Shown piece after piece: positions 42,838 through 53,204 of a stretch of DNA of 64,000 bases. A program made the translations under genes and the position numbers. Source of the DNA: Diplonema papillatum (Eukaryota > Euglenozoa > Diplonemea > Diplonemida > Diplonemidae); NCBI GenBank assembly GCA_030068145.1, contig JAPJBO010001131.1, forward strand, positions 1 to 64,000. Reading direction: 5' to 3'. The notes under the pieces are model-generated. The model was given only the letters and a program-made list of their open reading frames with translations, was not told the origin of the DNA and did no database searches. How positions within the stretch are numbered: the first letter of the stretch is position 1; the number at the start of each line of letters is the position of its first letter.

Positions 42838-43331
42838 ATGGGAAGGTGTAAAAAACATTTTGGTAAACATTGTTTACCGATTTTTCAGAAAAGGGGGGGG
42901 GGGGGTCGGTAAACATTCACTGTACTGTGGGTCGGGCCTGGCGTGTCGCTCTCTATAGTGCGTCTTCGTCACAACCACGCAGCCTGTTTGAGGCGGGGGG
43001 GCCTCCAAGCGAACACTTTTGAAGCGGGACAACCTGCATACGTCTGTTTTTCAGTGGGGACAACCTCCGAACCTTGGCCTTGTACGTGTGGTAACAACGT
43101 CCCAACATTGGATAGGTAGGATTTAGAGGTGCTCTTTTTGGTCTTTCTGAGCCCAAAACGCCTCAAAAAAAAGTTCGCGCCTGCGGCGCGCTCTATCTCA
43201 GTCTACCTGGTAGTACCAGTAGGTCAGGTGAAAAACCGCGCCGTGCGCGGCAAACTATGCCGTGCGGCCAAGAGGGGGGGGGGGGGGTGGGTAAAAAATG
43301 TTTACCAAAATGTTTTTTACACCTTCCCCAT
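42838..43331. repeat. Inverted pair of 'gggaaggtgtaaaaaacatt' ends with poly-G tracts
   Basis: The ~33-bp segment at 42838-42870 is inverted at about 43297-43331, each next to a poly-G tract (42890-42905; 43273-43286). A third copy lies at 59705-59738. This could be a foldback element of ~490 bp or two retroposon ends. The interior (e.g. 42990-43100) is unassigned. Confidence 0.5.
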
Positions 43332-45007
43332 GACATGAGACATTTAGGTTTTACATTTTTTCCGTTGAGCGCAGTACCTGATCGTTTTTTATCTCCCTGT
43401 CTTGTTCCCGGCTTAGGACGACACATAATACTATTGTGCAGTCTATCGTCACAGATTTTTGCTGCATATCAAGTTCAAACTGCTACTACTACTACGTTGA
43501 ACGCAGTGCCTGATACGGGTTTTAAGTAAAGCTGCAAGTGAAAACGCCACGGTTTGCGGCGACGAGCTTCTCATTTCCTCCAACGTTTCATGTTTGGTAA
43601 AAAAGAAAATCGCATCTCTTTGATTCCGCTCGATTACTGGACGAGGGGAGACTCGTCCCTGCCTGAAGGAACCTACCACCCCCGGGTGGGCTAGTCGGAC
43701 ACAAGTTAACACACAGGAAAAAAAGGAAGCAAAAATTCCAACCCCCACCCGCATGAAATGCCTCCCGATCCAGTTTGTGTGACCAGCCCGTCTGAGCACA
43801 ACTGGGCGCTTCTTGTTTCCGCCGAGGTCGGCAAAGATCGCAGATTTCAGAAGATTATAACATGTCCCGACGAACACCCAGCACTTGTACACCCCCCCAT
43901 GTATTGGGCAACAACCAGGAACACACTGGTAGGAGCAGCGACACCTCCTGAAAGTGAGCCAAGGGCGAAGGACGTATCTGCGGCTGCTGCGGCAGTTGCC
44001 CGGTGGCAACCCCACACGCAGAACGCGGGGAAGGGGAACGCGTTTCCCAACTACACTGAAACCCCTTCCCGACCGTAGCATCCGAGGAAGGTGCAAACAT
44101 GGGTGCGACGGTAGCCGTGCACGGGTCTTGGGCGCGTGCCTCGTGCAGGGCGGGTGCTTTGTGATCCGCCGCGAAGATCTCTGCTGGTGCAATCCGTCGA
44201 GTTTCGGCTCACAGCCGGTTCCCTCGGGCGGCAACCCTAAGGGAGAGAGAGCGCCAGACACAATCCATCTTAAACAGAACCACACACACAACATACATGT
44301 AGGCACGTGGGGCGGCCCAGGGCAACATTCATTGCGAATGTGTTCGTGTTGTCGGTCACAGGAGTTTTTTGCCGTATAAGATCGAAGATCTTACAAGAAA
44401 AATAAATAAAATTTTTTTTCTAGCAGCAAACAGTTCACACATAAACTACAGCTAGGTCTACAACCAGTTGCTGAGTTTTCACCACTACTACTACACCTGC
44501 TGTTGCCAAACCTTCTCTTTCTACTACCCGACCCTCCCCACCGCACGTCCTCCTCAACCTAAAAGAAAGTAAGAACGCATATTACAGACCGATACGAGCT
44601 GCATGGCAACCCCTGCTCAACATGCATGCGCGTGGGGGGCCCAAGGCTAAATTCAAAGCGAATTTCTTCTTGGTGTCGGTCGCAACACTTACAAACATGG
44701 CTAGCCGTAGTTAAAGTGTATAAGCATACCTACTACCCTCATACCACCCGCCTCACAGCCTCAATGGTCAACCGGAGACCCTAAAACACCGAACCTCTAA
44801 ACCACAATAAACGCTAAATACTAGTCCGACGAGAACTAACACTTGTACAAAGGTTATTATCACCCCATCGCTCCCGAGAAAAACACCGTAATTTTACCCC
44901 TCGCTTGCCCACCCACCCTTTCCCATTTTTTCGCAGCAATCGAAAAGAAAACAAAAGAGCGTTTTACCACCTTGCGCGGTGTCACGGGATGTTTGGCAGC
45001 CGCTGGC
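43332..45007. other. Repeat remnants and unassigned GC-rich segment
   Basis: 43391-43500 resembles the family D end plus 'cagtctatcgtcacagattt' seen again at 47050-47150. 43826-43880 matches 13216-13290. The frames at 43758-44379 (plus) and 43449-44306 (minus, 285 codons) overlap and show no known domain. 44571-44712 is the decayed 3' part of the zinc-finger element ('gcaacccctgctcaacatgc', compare 29790-29880). 44765-44817 is a family G tail. Confidence 0.45.
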
Positions 45008-45063
45008 ACTGCATGCTAATCCATAAGCTTCATGTACTTAAAAGAACAAAATGCTAAACAGAG

Positions 45064-46445
45064 ATGATGGCTGAAATTCTTGCGGAACGGGCAGGGCTCG
45101 AAGCACGTGGCTGGGTAGCCAGGAACCCCACGACCCCCTGGTCGAGAGCGGATGCGATGCCTGCCGAGAAATTGACCACCCCTTTGCGCGGATTGCCCCG
45201 GCATGGACGTGGGAGCGGAACAAGACCTGGGGGCTACCGACGTTTTATGCGTTGGTAGCGTGGCTGTCGGACATGCAATGGACCGAGAACGGGCAGGCGT
45301 CAATGCTAGAGCTTGCGATCGACTTTGAACTCTTCTCGGGCTGCATGATGAGCGCGTTGGACAAGCTGGCGGCACAGCAAGGGCTGGGAAGCTGCATGAG
45401 AGGGGAGAGGGTGTGCCCGACGACGTCGCTGTCGTTCATGGGCATCACGGGGATATCGGGTATACGGCCCAGGCCACGCTTTCGCGAGGCACACACGGGG
45501 ACGATACTTGAGGAACAAGTGAAAGGAAGCGATGTAGGGACGCAGTGCCCGACGTACCCTGACTGGACGATCGGGAGAGCGGCGAGGTGGGCCCTGCCTG
45601 CACCACCACAACTGCACCCAGACCCCGTGCATATGCCGGGTGTCGGTATAGAGAAGGCACTCGTCACGTGCGCGACCCATCACAAAGGGAAGTGTGAGGC
45701 GTGCAGAGCACTCGTCCGAAGGGACGCACCATTACCACGCGAACGATGGGCAGCCGATCGCGGTGTGCACAGAGCACAGCACGACGAAGTGTGGCGAGTG
45801 CAAGACGGGCGGCGGCAGCGGGCATCATGCCTGCCGCACACATGGCAGAGGAACCTGCCAAGAGTGCAAAAGGCTCCCTACGCTGACGCAGAGGCGACCG
45901 GCGGCATGTTGCCGCCGCGGCCACCACCAGTCCAACGAGCCGAACGTCCCGTCAACCCCCGGACGCAACAAGAAGAAGAGGCCCTCCTCACCCACCCAGG
46001 TGGGCGTACAACGGGAAACGCCAGTAGGAAAGCGAGCGGCGCGAGCGCCGCCCGCGGCAACGAAAAAGGAGACGGCGACGACCGGACGGGCGACCAAGAG
46101 GCCGCCACCAACGCCAGGAACCAGCGAACGACCAGCGCTGAAGAAGAGGGTGCTCGGCACCCCGAAGGAAGGCCCGATCGCCGGCCGCAAACGGAAGAAG
46201 ACGAAGGCGACCACACCCGACTCAGGGGTGCATCGAAGGAAGAAGAAGGTACCGAGGGCAAGCGGCTCTCAGAACGACCGGGGACCACGGGCACACCAAT
46301 GCCCTCGAAAGTGGAAAACGGGCACACCTGCCCGCCCTCGTACTCGCCGACTCAGTCTTTGGAATCGCAAGAAAGCCAAATCCCGCTAGCGCCACAAATG
46401 CTCGACCTTGACGACGCAATGGCAGGTGACGACGTCATCCGATAA
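45064..46445 (+). pseudogene. C-terminal part of a LINE polyprotein with three CxxH/CxxC zinc motifs
   Basis: The frame reading HPFARIAPAWTWERNKTWGLP...FYALVAWLSDMQWTENG...MLELAIDFELFSG (to about 45350) resembles the C-terminal end of LINE ORF2 proteins from protists. After a frameshift near 45680 three similar motifs follow: CATHHKGKCEAC, CTEHSTTKCGEC and CRTHGRGTCQEC (C-x2-H-x5-C-x2-C). Then comes a Lys/Arg-rich region and a Ser/Pro tail ending LDLDDAMAGDDVIR. Compared with the copy at 7519-7790, one A is missing near 46272 (in 'ctctcagaacgacc'), which breaks the frame again. The 5' part with reverse transcriptase is absent (5' truncated at about 45062, abutting an older tail at 45008-45060). 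Not functional. Confidence 0.55.
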
Positions 46446-46503
46446 CCTGGCCTTCGAGGCAGTGCATGCTAATCCATGTGGTTCATGTACTTAAAAAACT
46501 CAA
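46446..46503 (+). repeat. 3' tail of LINE family L
   Basis: 'gcatgctaatccatgtggtt' plus 'catgtacttaaaa' follows the stop codon here, as after the two copies at 7791-7850 and 8141-8200. Isolated tails occur at 45008-45060 and 55276-55320. Confidence 0.7.
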
Positions 46504-47040
46504 TACTACTACGGGCGAGCGTGTGCGCCTCGAAGGTGCCAGAACCGAAGCCGCGGCCTCAGGGCCCACAACTTCCTCCCCCACTACTACTACGGGCGAG
46601 CGCGTGCGCCTCGAAGGCGCCAGAGCCGAAGCCGCGGCCTCAGGGCCCACAACTTCCTCCCCCACTACTACTACGGGCGAGCGCGTGCGCCTCGAAGGCG
46701 CCAGAACCGAAGCCGCAGCCTCAGGGCCCACAACCTTCCTCCCCCCACTGCTACTACGGGCGAGCGCGTGCGCCTCGAAGGCGCCAGAACCGAAGCCGCG
46801 GCCTCAGGGCCCACAACCTTCCTCCCCCCGCTGCTACTACGGGCGAGCGCGCGCCTCGAAGGCGCCAGAACCGAAGCCGCAGCCTCAGGGCCCACAACCT
46901 TCCTTCCCCTACTGCTACTACGGGCGAGCGCGTGCGCCTCGAAGGTGCCAGAACCGAAGCCGCGGCCTCAGGGCCCACAACCTTCCTTCCCCTACTGCTA
47001 CTACGGGCGAGCGCGTGCGCCTCGAAGGCGCCTCGAAGTC
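46504..47040. repeat. Minisatellite with 81-83-bp unit
   Basis: Seven units containing 'acgggcgagcgcgtgcgcct' and 'gaagccgcggcctcagggcc'. Unit starts (the 'acggg' word) are at 46511, 46592, 46673, 46756, 46839, 46920 and 47003, so spacings are 81, 81, 83, 83, 81 and 83. Open frames on both strands result from composition; 81 is a multiple of three but 83 is not, so a coding role is unlikely. Confidence 0.88.
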
Positions 47041-47792
47041 TGTAGCGGCTTGTGCAGTATCGACACAGATTGTTGCTGCATAACAAGTTCAAACTCTACA
47101 ACTAGTACTAACAGTTGCGCAGTCTATCGTCACAAATAGTTGCTGCATAACAAGTTCATACTACTAGTATTCTATTTGACAGCCCCAGAATTTGGAGCGT
47201 AAAGAGGGTGCCCGAGTCACACCCGAAAAGCGGGTGTGTCACCCGCTTTTTTAACTCCAGCTTTAAATCCAGTTTCTGAGGCTGCTCACATCCCCGACAG
47301 GGTGTGTCAACTTGCAGCCAAAACCGAAAAGACTGTCGCGCATACGAACCTTGTTGTACGAAAACCTTACGGGGAGGTCTCCAGGCCCAATTCTCTGAGT
47401 ACTTGGTTTCCACCACTACGAAAGACCGCGCAGGTCGGGACTACTTCGGAGACAGCGTTTGCACAGATAAATTTGTTTTGCTGGCTCGTTGGGAAACACC
47501 CCTAAAAGATTTTCCCCCCGCCCATCCGAGGTGTGGTCACCTTACACACTGCAATCTGCAGCAGCCGTTTCCCAAATAAGGAAACGCCGTTTCCTTGAAA
47601 GTATGGAAACGGAAACGGAAACGGGAAACGTTTCCGTTTACTTGCCATCATAGCCCTAGGGGGGGGGGGGGGGGGGGGAACATTTTGGGGGGCACAAAAA
47701 AATGTTAACGGTAACACAAAATAAGCCCAAAAACAGGTTTTGGAATTTCTCACCAAAAGTGAGGTTAGCGGGGGCACTGAACAGTTGCTTCG
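47041..47792. other. Repeat-bearing spacer
   Basis: 47045-47165 contains two copies of 'cagattgttgctgcataac' type sequence. 47215-47250 has a hairpin ('aaaagcgggtgtgtcacccgctttttt'-type, arms of about 10 bp). 47607-47640 has 'ggaaac' repeats and a palindrome around 'gggaaacgtttcc'. A poly-G run of about 22 lies at 47659-47680. No gene. Confidence 0.5.
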
Positions 47793-47956
47793 ACATTTTT
47801 GTTGAACGCTTACGCCCGCCACTGAACCCAGATTCACCTGTGTTTCGTGTGGGCTACAGCACATTTACCTCCTTTGATCTTTTGCAGCTGGCGGCCTCCT
47901 CAAGTATTTCCTACAAAGCAGGTGCTTATACAAAAAAAAAAAAAAAAAGCAAGTGC
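47793..47956 (+). mobile_element. Poly-A retroposon B' inserted just upstream of astacin gene 2
   Basis: Sense copy from 'gttgaacgcttacgcccgcc' to 'tacaaagcaggtgcttatac' and an A tail of about 19 bases ending at 47948. The A tail is followed at once by ~30 bp that match the bases upstream of the first astacin gene's ATG; homology stops exactly at the A tail. Confidence 0.82.
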
Positions 47957-47981
47957 TGTTCTATTCATTCAGAGGAGCAAC

Positions 47982-50900
47982 ATGCTGCGTTTGTGTCTCG
48001 CGCTGGCGATGCTCAGCGCCGCTGAAGGCCGGAAGTTGATGGGAGATCCGGACGACGTTTTGGCGAATGCCGTCGAGGAGCCGAAGGTGTCCACGGTGTT
48101 CACGCGGCATGCCAACCCACTGGGAGGCGGCGTGGCGAGATCGCGGCTGTGGGACCAGGGGAAGGTGAACTACGTCATCAGCACGCCGGTGTCGAGCCCA
48201 GGCTCCATCTTCCCGCACCTTGCCGAGGACGACCAACGCGTCTTCGGCGCCATGGCGCACTGGGAGGAGAAGACCTGCATCCGGTTCACAAGATGCCCCA
48301 CTGCAGCCGACTGCCCGCAGCCGTACGTGCTTTTCAGAGGATCGAAAGAGATTTGCGCGTCCGCGATGGGTCAGGAGTCTGGCATCAACCACATTGAATT
48401 GCACTCGGGGTGCACCGGTATGTGCTAAAGTTTGCTGCTTGCAGTACCCCCACTGACGCGTCTTGTGCATGTGCGCAGGTTCAATCATCATCTGACTCTC
48501 TCTGTTTGCGGTTGCAACCTTCGGTACCACGAGTTTGCCATTCTTATGTCAAACTCTCCAATTCCCTCTTGGGTTTTGGTTTGGGCAAGAAGTATTCGCG
48601 CCCGCCATCTCCGACGACCTCCTGTCGCTACCTGTGTCAAACCGTGTCAACCTGTACCTTTCAGTCTGTCGTTCCTTCTCAGCCTCTATCTTCGTCTTCG
48701 GGACATAGCCAAACCTGGGACCGCTTTGCGCAAGGTAGGGCCGTATTAGCGTAGCCCCCTCCCCGCCTTCGCCAAGGCCGGCTGCAGGGAAAGTGGTCGC
48801 CACAAAGGAAGTACCCCGAATTTCCCCGAATTTCCCCCGAACCTTCCCGATACTCCCCGATATTTTCGTCTGGACCAGGTGGTGTAGTCTAGAAAACTGA
48901 AAACGATACACCCCACACCGCAGTTATCGCAGCGATCCACGAGATTGGGCACAGCATGGGGCTGTACCATGAGATGTCTCGGAGTGACAGGGACAACTAC
49001 ATACGCTTAGATTTCGACCAAATCAAGTGGGCGTGGAGAAGCCAATACGACCTAGGCAGCGACGTCCGCAACATTGGAATGTACGACTACGCCAGCATCA
49101 TGCACTACGGTGCAGGTTCTTTTGCGATCGGCGACCTGCCGAGCGTCATCACGACGGAAGTCATCGGGGACCACAGAGGTGGCTTGTCTAAAGGTGACAT
49201 TGCCGTCATTGACTTCATGTACAACGGGTGTTCGAACACGTATGCTGCGCCCAGGTGCATTACGAACGCGTCGACCATTCACTTGATTCCTCATTCGAAG
49301 GATTTCGTGGTCGAGTTCAATGCGGACTGGAACGCCGATTCTTCGATGACGATAAGCTACGGGTCCACCAACGCCTCGGGTGCTAATTTCCACAACGCGT
49401 CAGGAACAAATGTTGGCTACAGCGCAACAGAGTTCATCACGTTGAACCCGTCGCCCTCGGACGCGGGCAGCACTTTCGTGTTGGCGGCCACGTTCACTTC
49501 GACTGGTGCCGGCGCTGAGTCGAGCACGTGCCAAGTTGAGGTTAAAGTCGCAACAGGGGACCGCGTATGCTTCGGAATCTCGGCAGATGATGAGGCTGTC
49601 TGCGGTGGCGGTGGTGGAACGTGCACATCCGACTCCGGGATTCCCTGTCTGTGCACCGGACAGCACACCGGGAAACAGTGCGAAGAGCATCCTTGCAAGT
49701 CTCAAGACGACGCCACTTCACCGCCTTGCTATGAGTACCTGATGCATGGCAGCTTGACTCGTCCCACGCCTGAAGATCTGATTGATGGAGGTCTGATGTT
49801 GACAGTCAGCATTGCAGGCGGGGATGTCTGGGTTGACTCGGAAGCAACCAAACAAGCATTTGTTGACGGTCTGACAGCTGCCGATGCCTCTCCTTCGCCT
49901 ACTGGGTGGAACGCGTTGAAGTCGACGATGGTGAACACGGAGTTGGTGACCATTTCTGGGTCGACGTTGACTCTAGGTCCCTTGAGGGCGGCAGGCTCGT
50001 TTTTCACAACAGTTCCAACGGTTGTCTCGTTGGCTTTGGATGGCAGCATGGTGACCAGTGGCGTTATGGGTTTTGGCAGCGCTGACTTGTTCTTTGTCGT
50101 TCCCCCATCTTTTACGTGCCCTGAGGGCATAAAGGTGACGTTTGATACCGACCCAAGCTTCTTTGACAACACGAAACTTGACACGGATTTCAAGGTTGAG
50201 GGCGCAGGCTCGGCATACTTTCCTATGAAAGAAGGTTCTCCCCATGGCTTTACTGTAGAGCTGTATGGCGACTTGTACACCAGCATCTCTTACTACATTG
50301 CAATGAACGACACGGAAAATCTTCCCAGCGTGGACTTTGTCCACGCGGACCCCGTCCAAGACGGTCTTTTATCATGCTGGAAGATTGCCGTCGCAGCGAC
50401 CGGGCTAACCTTCGTTGCGGGTACCGTTACTTCTTCCGTCGACATGCCTCTCGAGCTGAATCGCTTTTACTTTGTGGAGCACCTGATCGACTACTCCACT
50501 GGTATGATGACAGTTCGGGTAGACGGAGAGGTCAAGATCGAGAACTTCGCGAGCAGGAGCGGTTCCACTTGCCTCGCTGACGGCATCTATCGCATCATCT
50601 TCTTGAGAAGAGGTTGGCTCGACGAATTCCGGCTGGAGCTGCCCTGTCCCCTGTACGAAATGACAGGCACGCTGACATCACCCGTTCAAAGGGAGTTGGT
50701 TGCTGGGGGTCTGATGCTAACCGTCAGCACATATGACGACGTGTGGGTTGACACAGAGGCAACCAAGCAAGCTTTGATTGACGGCCTGGTTGCAGACAGT
50801 TCCTCGACGGCGCTGACTGGGTGGAACGCGCTGAAGTCGACGATGATGGACACGTCCTTGGTTAGCATTTCGGGATCGAAGTTGACACTCGGTCCTTTGA

Positions 50901-52432
50901 AACCGGCAGCTTCGTTTTTCGAGTCACCGACGGTTGTCACCTTGACGCTGAAGGCCAGCATGGTGGCCAGCGGGACACTGGGTGATCGTAGTGTTTTCTC
51001 CTTCATCATTCCCTTCCCGCCCGTTGTCCTGCAATGCCCTGCCGTCCACGAGCTGTCGTTTGATGATTCAACTGCATTTCCCCATTCTGTAGTCGACACG
51101 TCATTCAGCGCGGAAGGCGGAGGCTCGGCGTACTTTGGTAGGCCCGGAGATGTTCCTATCTTCAGCATTTTTTCGCCGGTTCTCGACCTGTACACCTCCT
51201 TTTCTTACTACGTCGCCATGAACGGCACGGAGTCTCCTCCCGGCATCGACATTCTCCAAGCCGACCAAGGCAGTTCGTGCTGGAAGATGAACTTCGCAAC
51301 AACGGGGCTAACCTTCACTTCTGATACCGTTGCATCCGTCAACATGCCTCTGGAGCTGAATCGCTTTTACTTCGTGGAGCACCTGATTGACTACTCCACT
51401 GGTATGATGACAGTTCGTGTGGACGGAGAGGTGAAGCACGAGAACTTCGCAAGCAGCCGTGGTAGCAGGTGTACCAGCACTGGCATTGGTCACATTGTCT
51501 TCTTGTATAGAGGTTGGCTCGACGAATTCGAGATGCAGCCGCCCTGCCCACATTATGAACTGACAGGCACGCTGGCAAAATCTGTGCACACGGAGTTGGT
51601 TGATGGGGGTCTGATGCTAACCGTCACCATCAAAGGAGACTTGGACGTGTGGGTCGACACAGAGGCAACCAAGCAAGCATTTATTGACGGCCTGGTTGCA
51701 GACAGTTCCTCGACGGCGCTGACTGGGTGGAACGCGCTGAAGTCGACGATGATGAACACGTCCTTAGTTAGCATTTCGGGATCGAAGATGACACTCGGTC
51801 CTTTGAAACCGGCAGCTTCGTTCTTGCAACTAACTTCCACGGTTGTCTCGTTGAAGCTGAAGACTAGCATGGTGCTCAGTAGGGGACTGCGGGACGGCAG
51901 CGGTGACCTGTCATTCGTCATCCCGCGTCGTGTAGTTTGCGCTGCAAGCGAAGAAGAGACCTTCGACGTAGCTTCCACAGCATTCCCTGGCTCTGTAGTT
52001 GACACGAAGTTTAACGCAGTGGGCGCTGGTTCTGCTTATTTCGGTGGAGGTTACAGCTTTTTTGTTACGTCAGCCTCGAAACAGTTCTCCAGCATCTCGT
52101 TCTACTTGGCCCGGAGTGATGATACTGATCCTGGTTTCGACATCTTGGACGATACCGGTGCTAGTTGCTGGGCCGTGTTTCTGGGGAAGACAGGCTTGAG
52201 CGTCTGGTCAGTCACAACTACCGATGCTCCGATGACCGTAGCAAACAAGAAGTTTTACTTCATTGAACTCCTGATCGACTATCGTGGCGGAACGATGTCA
52301 ACTCGCTTGGACGGGCAAGTCATGCACGAGCAGCTCACACCGAAAACTGGGTCGAAGTGCGTCAGTGCTGGTTTCGCGGCATTCGTCTTTCTGGCAGAAG
52401 GATGGCTTGACGAGTTCCAGCTGCAGTGCTAG
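47982..52432 (+). CDS. Secreted astacin metalloprotease with EGF-like and tandem modules, gene 2 (two exons)
   Basis: Exon 1 is 47982-48417; exon 2 is 48924-52432; splicing GT(48418)...AG(48923), 506 bp, keeps frame and gives 1314 residues. The layout equals gene 1: signal peptide (residues 1-16, LRLCLALAMLSAAEG), astacin domain with WEEKTCIRF, HEIGHSMGLYHEMSRSDRD at 151-169 (zinc His 151, 155, 161; Glu 152) and SIMHY at 203-207, a Cys-rich EGF-like segment (CLCTGQHTGKQC), then three pairs of the ~100-residue unit (CYEYLMHG, CPLYEMTG, CPHYELTG starts) and the LamG/jellyroll-like unit. Unlike gene 1, the third exchange position in the zinc helix is Y (GLYHE). All catalytic residues are present, so the enzyme should be active. 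The B' retroposon 26 bp before the ATG may have changed its promoter. Confidence 0.87.
48418..48923 (+). other. 506-bp intron of astacin gene 2
   Basis: Donor 'caccg|gtatgtgc', acceptor 'ccccacaccgcag|tta'; same codon and phase as the gene 1 intron. Small frames inside have no motif. 'ttccccgaatttccccgaat' repeats near 48818-48865 resemble 31240-31262 in the gene 1 intron. Confidence 0.85.
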
Positions 52433-52901
52433 AAGCCGTGACGGGTGCTCGCACTCATCTCCATTCAAAAATCAAGGTCTTGGGCCAGTAACAATTCATG
52501 GAACAATCAAAACAACTGTCGGGAACGCCGAGAAGGGAATCTAGCCCTGCACATAATATGGGGCAGATTTTTGGTTGTGGTTTCCATCATGTCTCAGGAG
52601 AAGGCAAGGTTGCTTTCCCGTCGAAAAACTTCGCATCCCAATGCACGCTCTCAACCAGTTCGATGCCGAGCTTCCGGTCAATTCTGTTGGCTTGCATTTT
52701 GGACTGCACGCAGTCCCAGGCGTCCGAAGTTATCGGAAGATATATTCACTCATGCGGGGTGAGACGTGGAACCTCATCATCACCATCGTTCCCCCGCTTC
52801 GCCTCATCGCAGTGCACCACTGCGAATCCGCAGGACAGCAACCAACCCAATACTTTGATCTCTGTATACCGTAATTGGGTTGATGTTGAACCGAGTAAAA
52901 A
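52433..52901. other. 3' flank of astacin gene 2, repeat E copy
   Basis: Positions 52755-52870 ('gtgagacgtggaacc' ... 'caacccaatactttgat') recur at 60538-60645 and partly at 53535-53610 (repeat E). No gene is recognised. Confidence 0.5.
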
Positions 52902-53009
52902 CCTGCCCCAAGGTGCGCCACGCCTTGATGCTTGGGAAATCGGTAGCCACTTGACCCGTAGACCCGTGGCTCTGCAGTACCGCCGAACACGTGAAGCTTG
53001 GCTCCCGTC
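52902..53009 (-). mobile_element. Retroposon family A, internal fragment
   Basis: Minus-strand piece from near 'gccccaaggtgcgccacgcc' to 'cgtgaagcttggctcccgt' with both ends missing. Confidence 0.75.
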
Positions 53010-53062
53010 GCAGTTCCTCCTAGCGTTGACTTTGCCGCTAGCGATTTCGAAAGTTGTTGGCT

Positions 53063-53204
53063 GACGGAGTTCACATCAATGGGGCTGGTCTTCTCTTCGG
53101 ATACAGTTGTTTCCGTCAGCATGACTCTGAAGGAAGGTCAGTTTTACTTTGTGGAGCAATGGTTCGACTACTCCACAGGTACGATGAGTTTGAGTTTGCA
53201 AACA
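53063..53204 (+). pseudogene. Orphan astacin-module fragment
   Basis: The frame reads FTSMGLVFSSDTVVSVSMTL...FYFVEQWFDYSTGTMSLSL, clearly the core of the LamG/jellyroll-like module in the two astacin genes (TTGLTFTSDTVASVNM...RFYFVEHLIDYSTGMMTV). It lies 630 bp after gene 2, after the A fragment, and is cut off at both ends; a homologous continuation is not seen. It is a remnant of a third module-bearing gene or of a duplicated exon part. Confidence 0.85.

Noticed and set aside
43449-44306. 285-codon minus-strand frame
   Set aside because: No recognisable domain, overlaps similar-length plus-strand frames, and begins and ends in repeat remnants.
46466-47083. 205-codon frame with 27-residue repeats
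   Set aside because: Unit spacing alternates between 81 and 83 bp, so the same peptide cannot be kept in frame, and opposite-strand frames are equally open.
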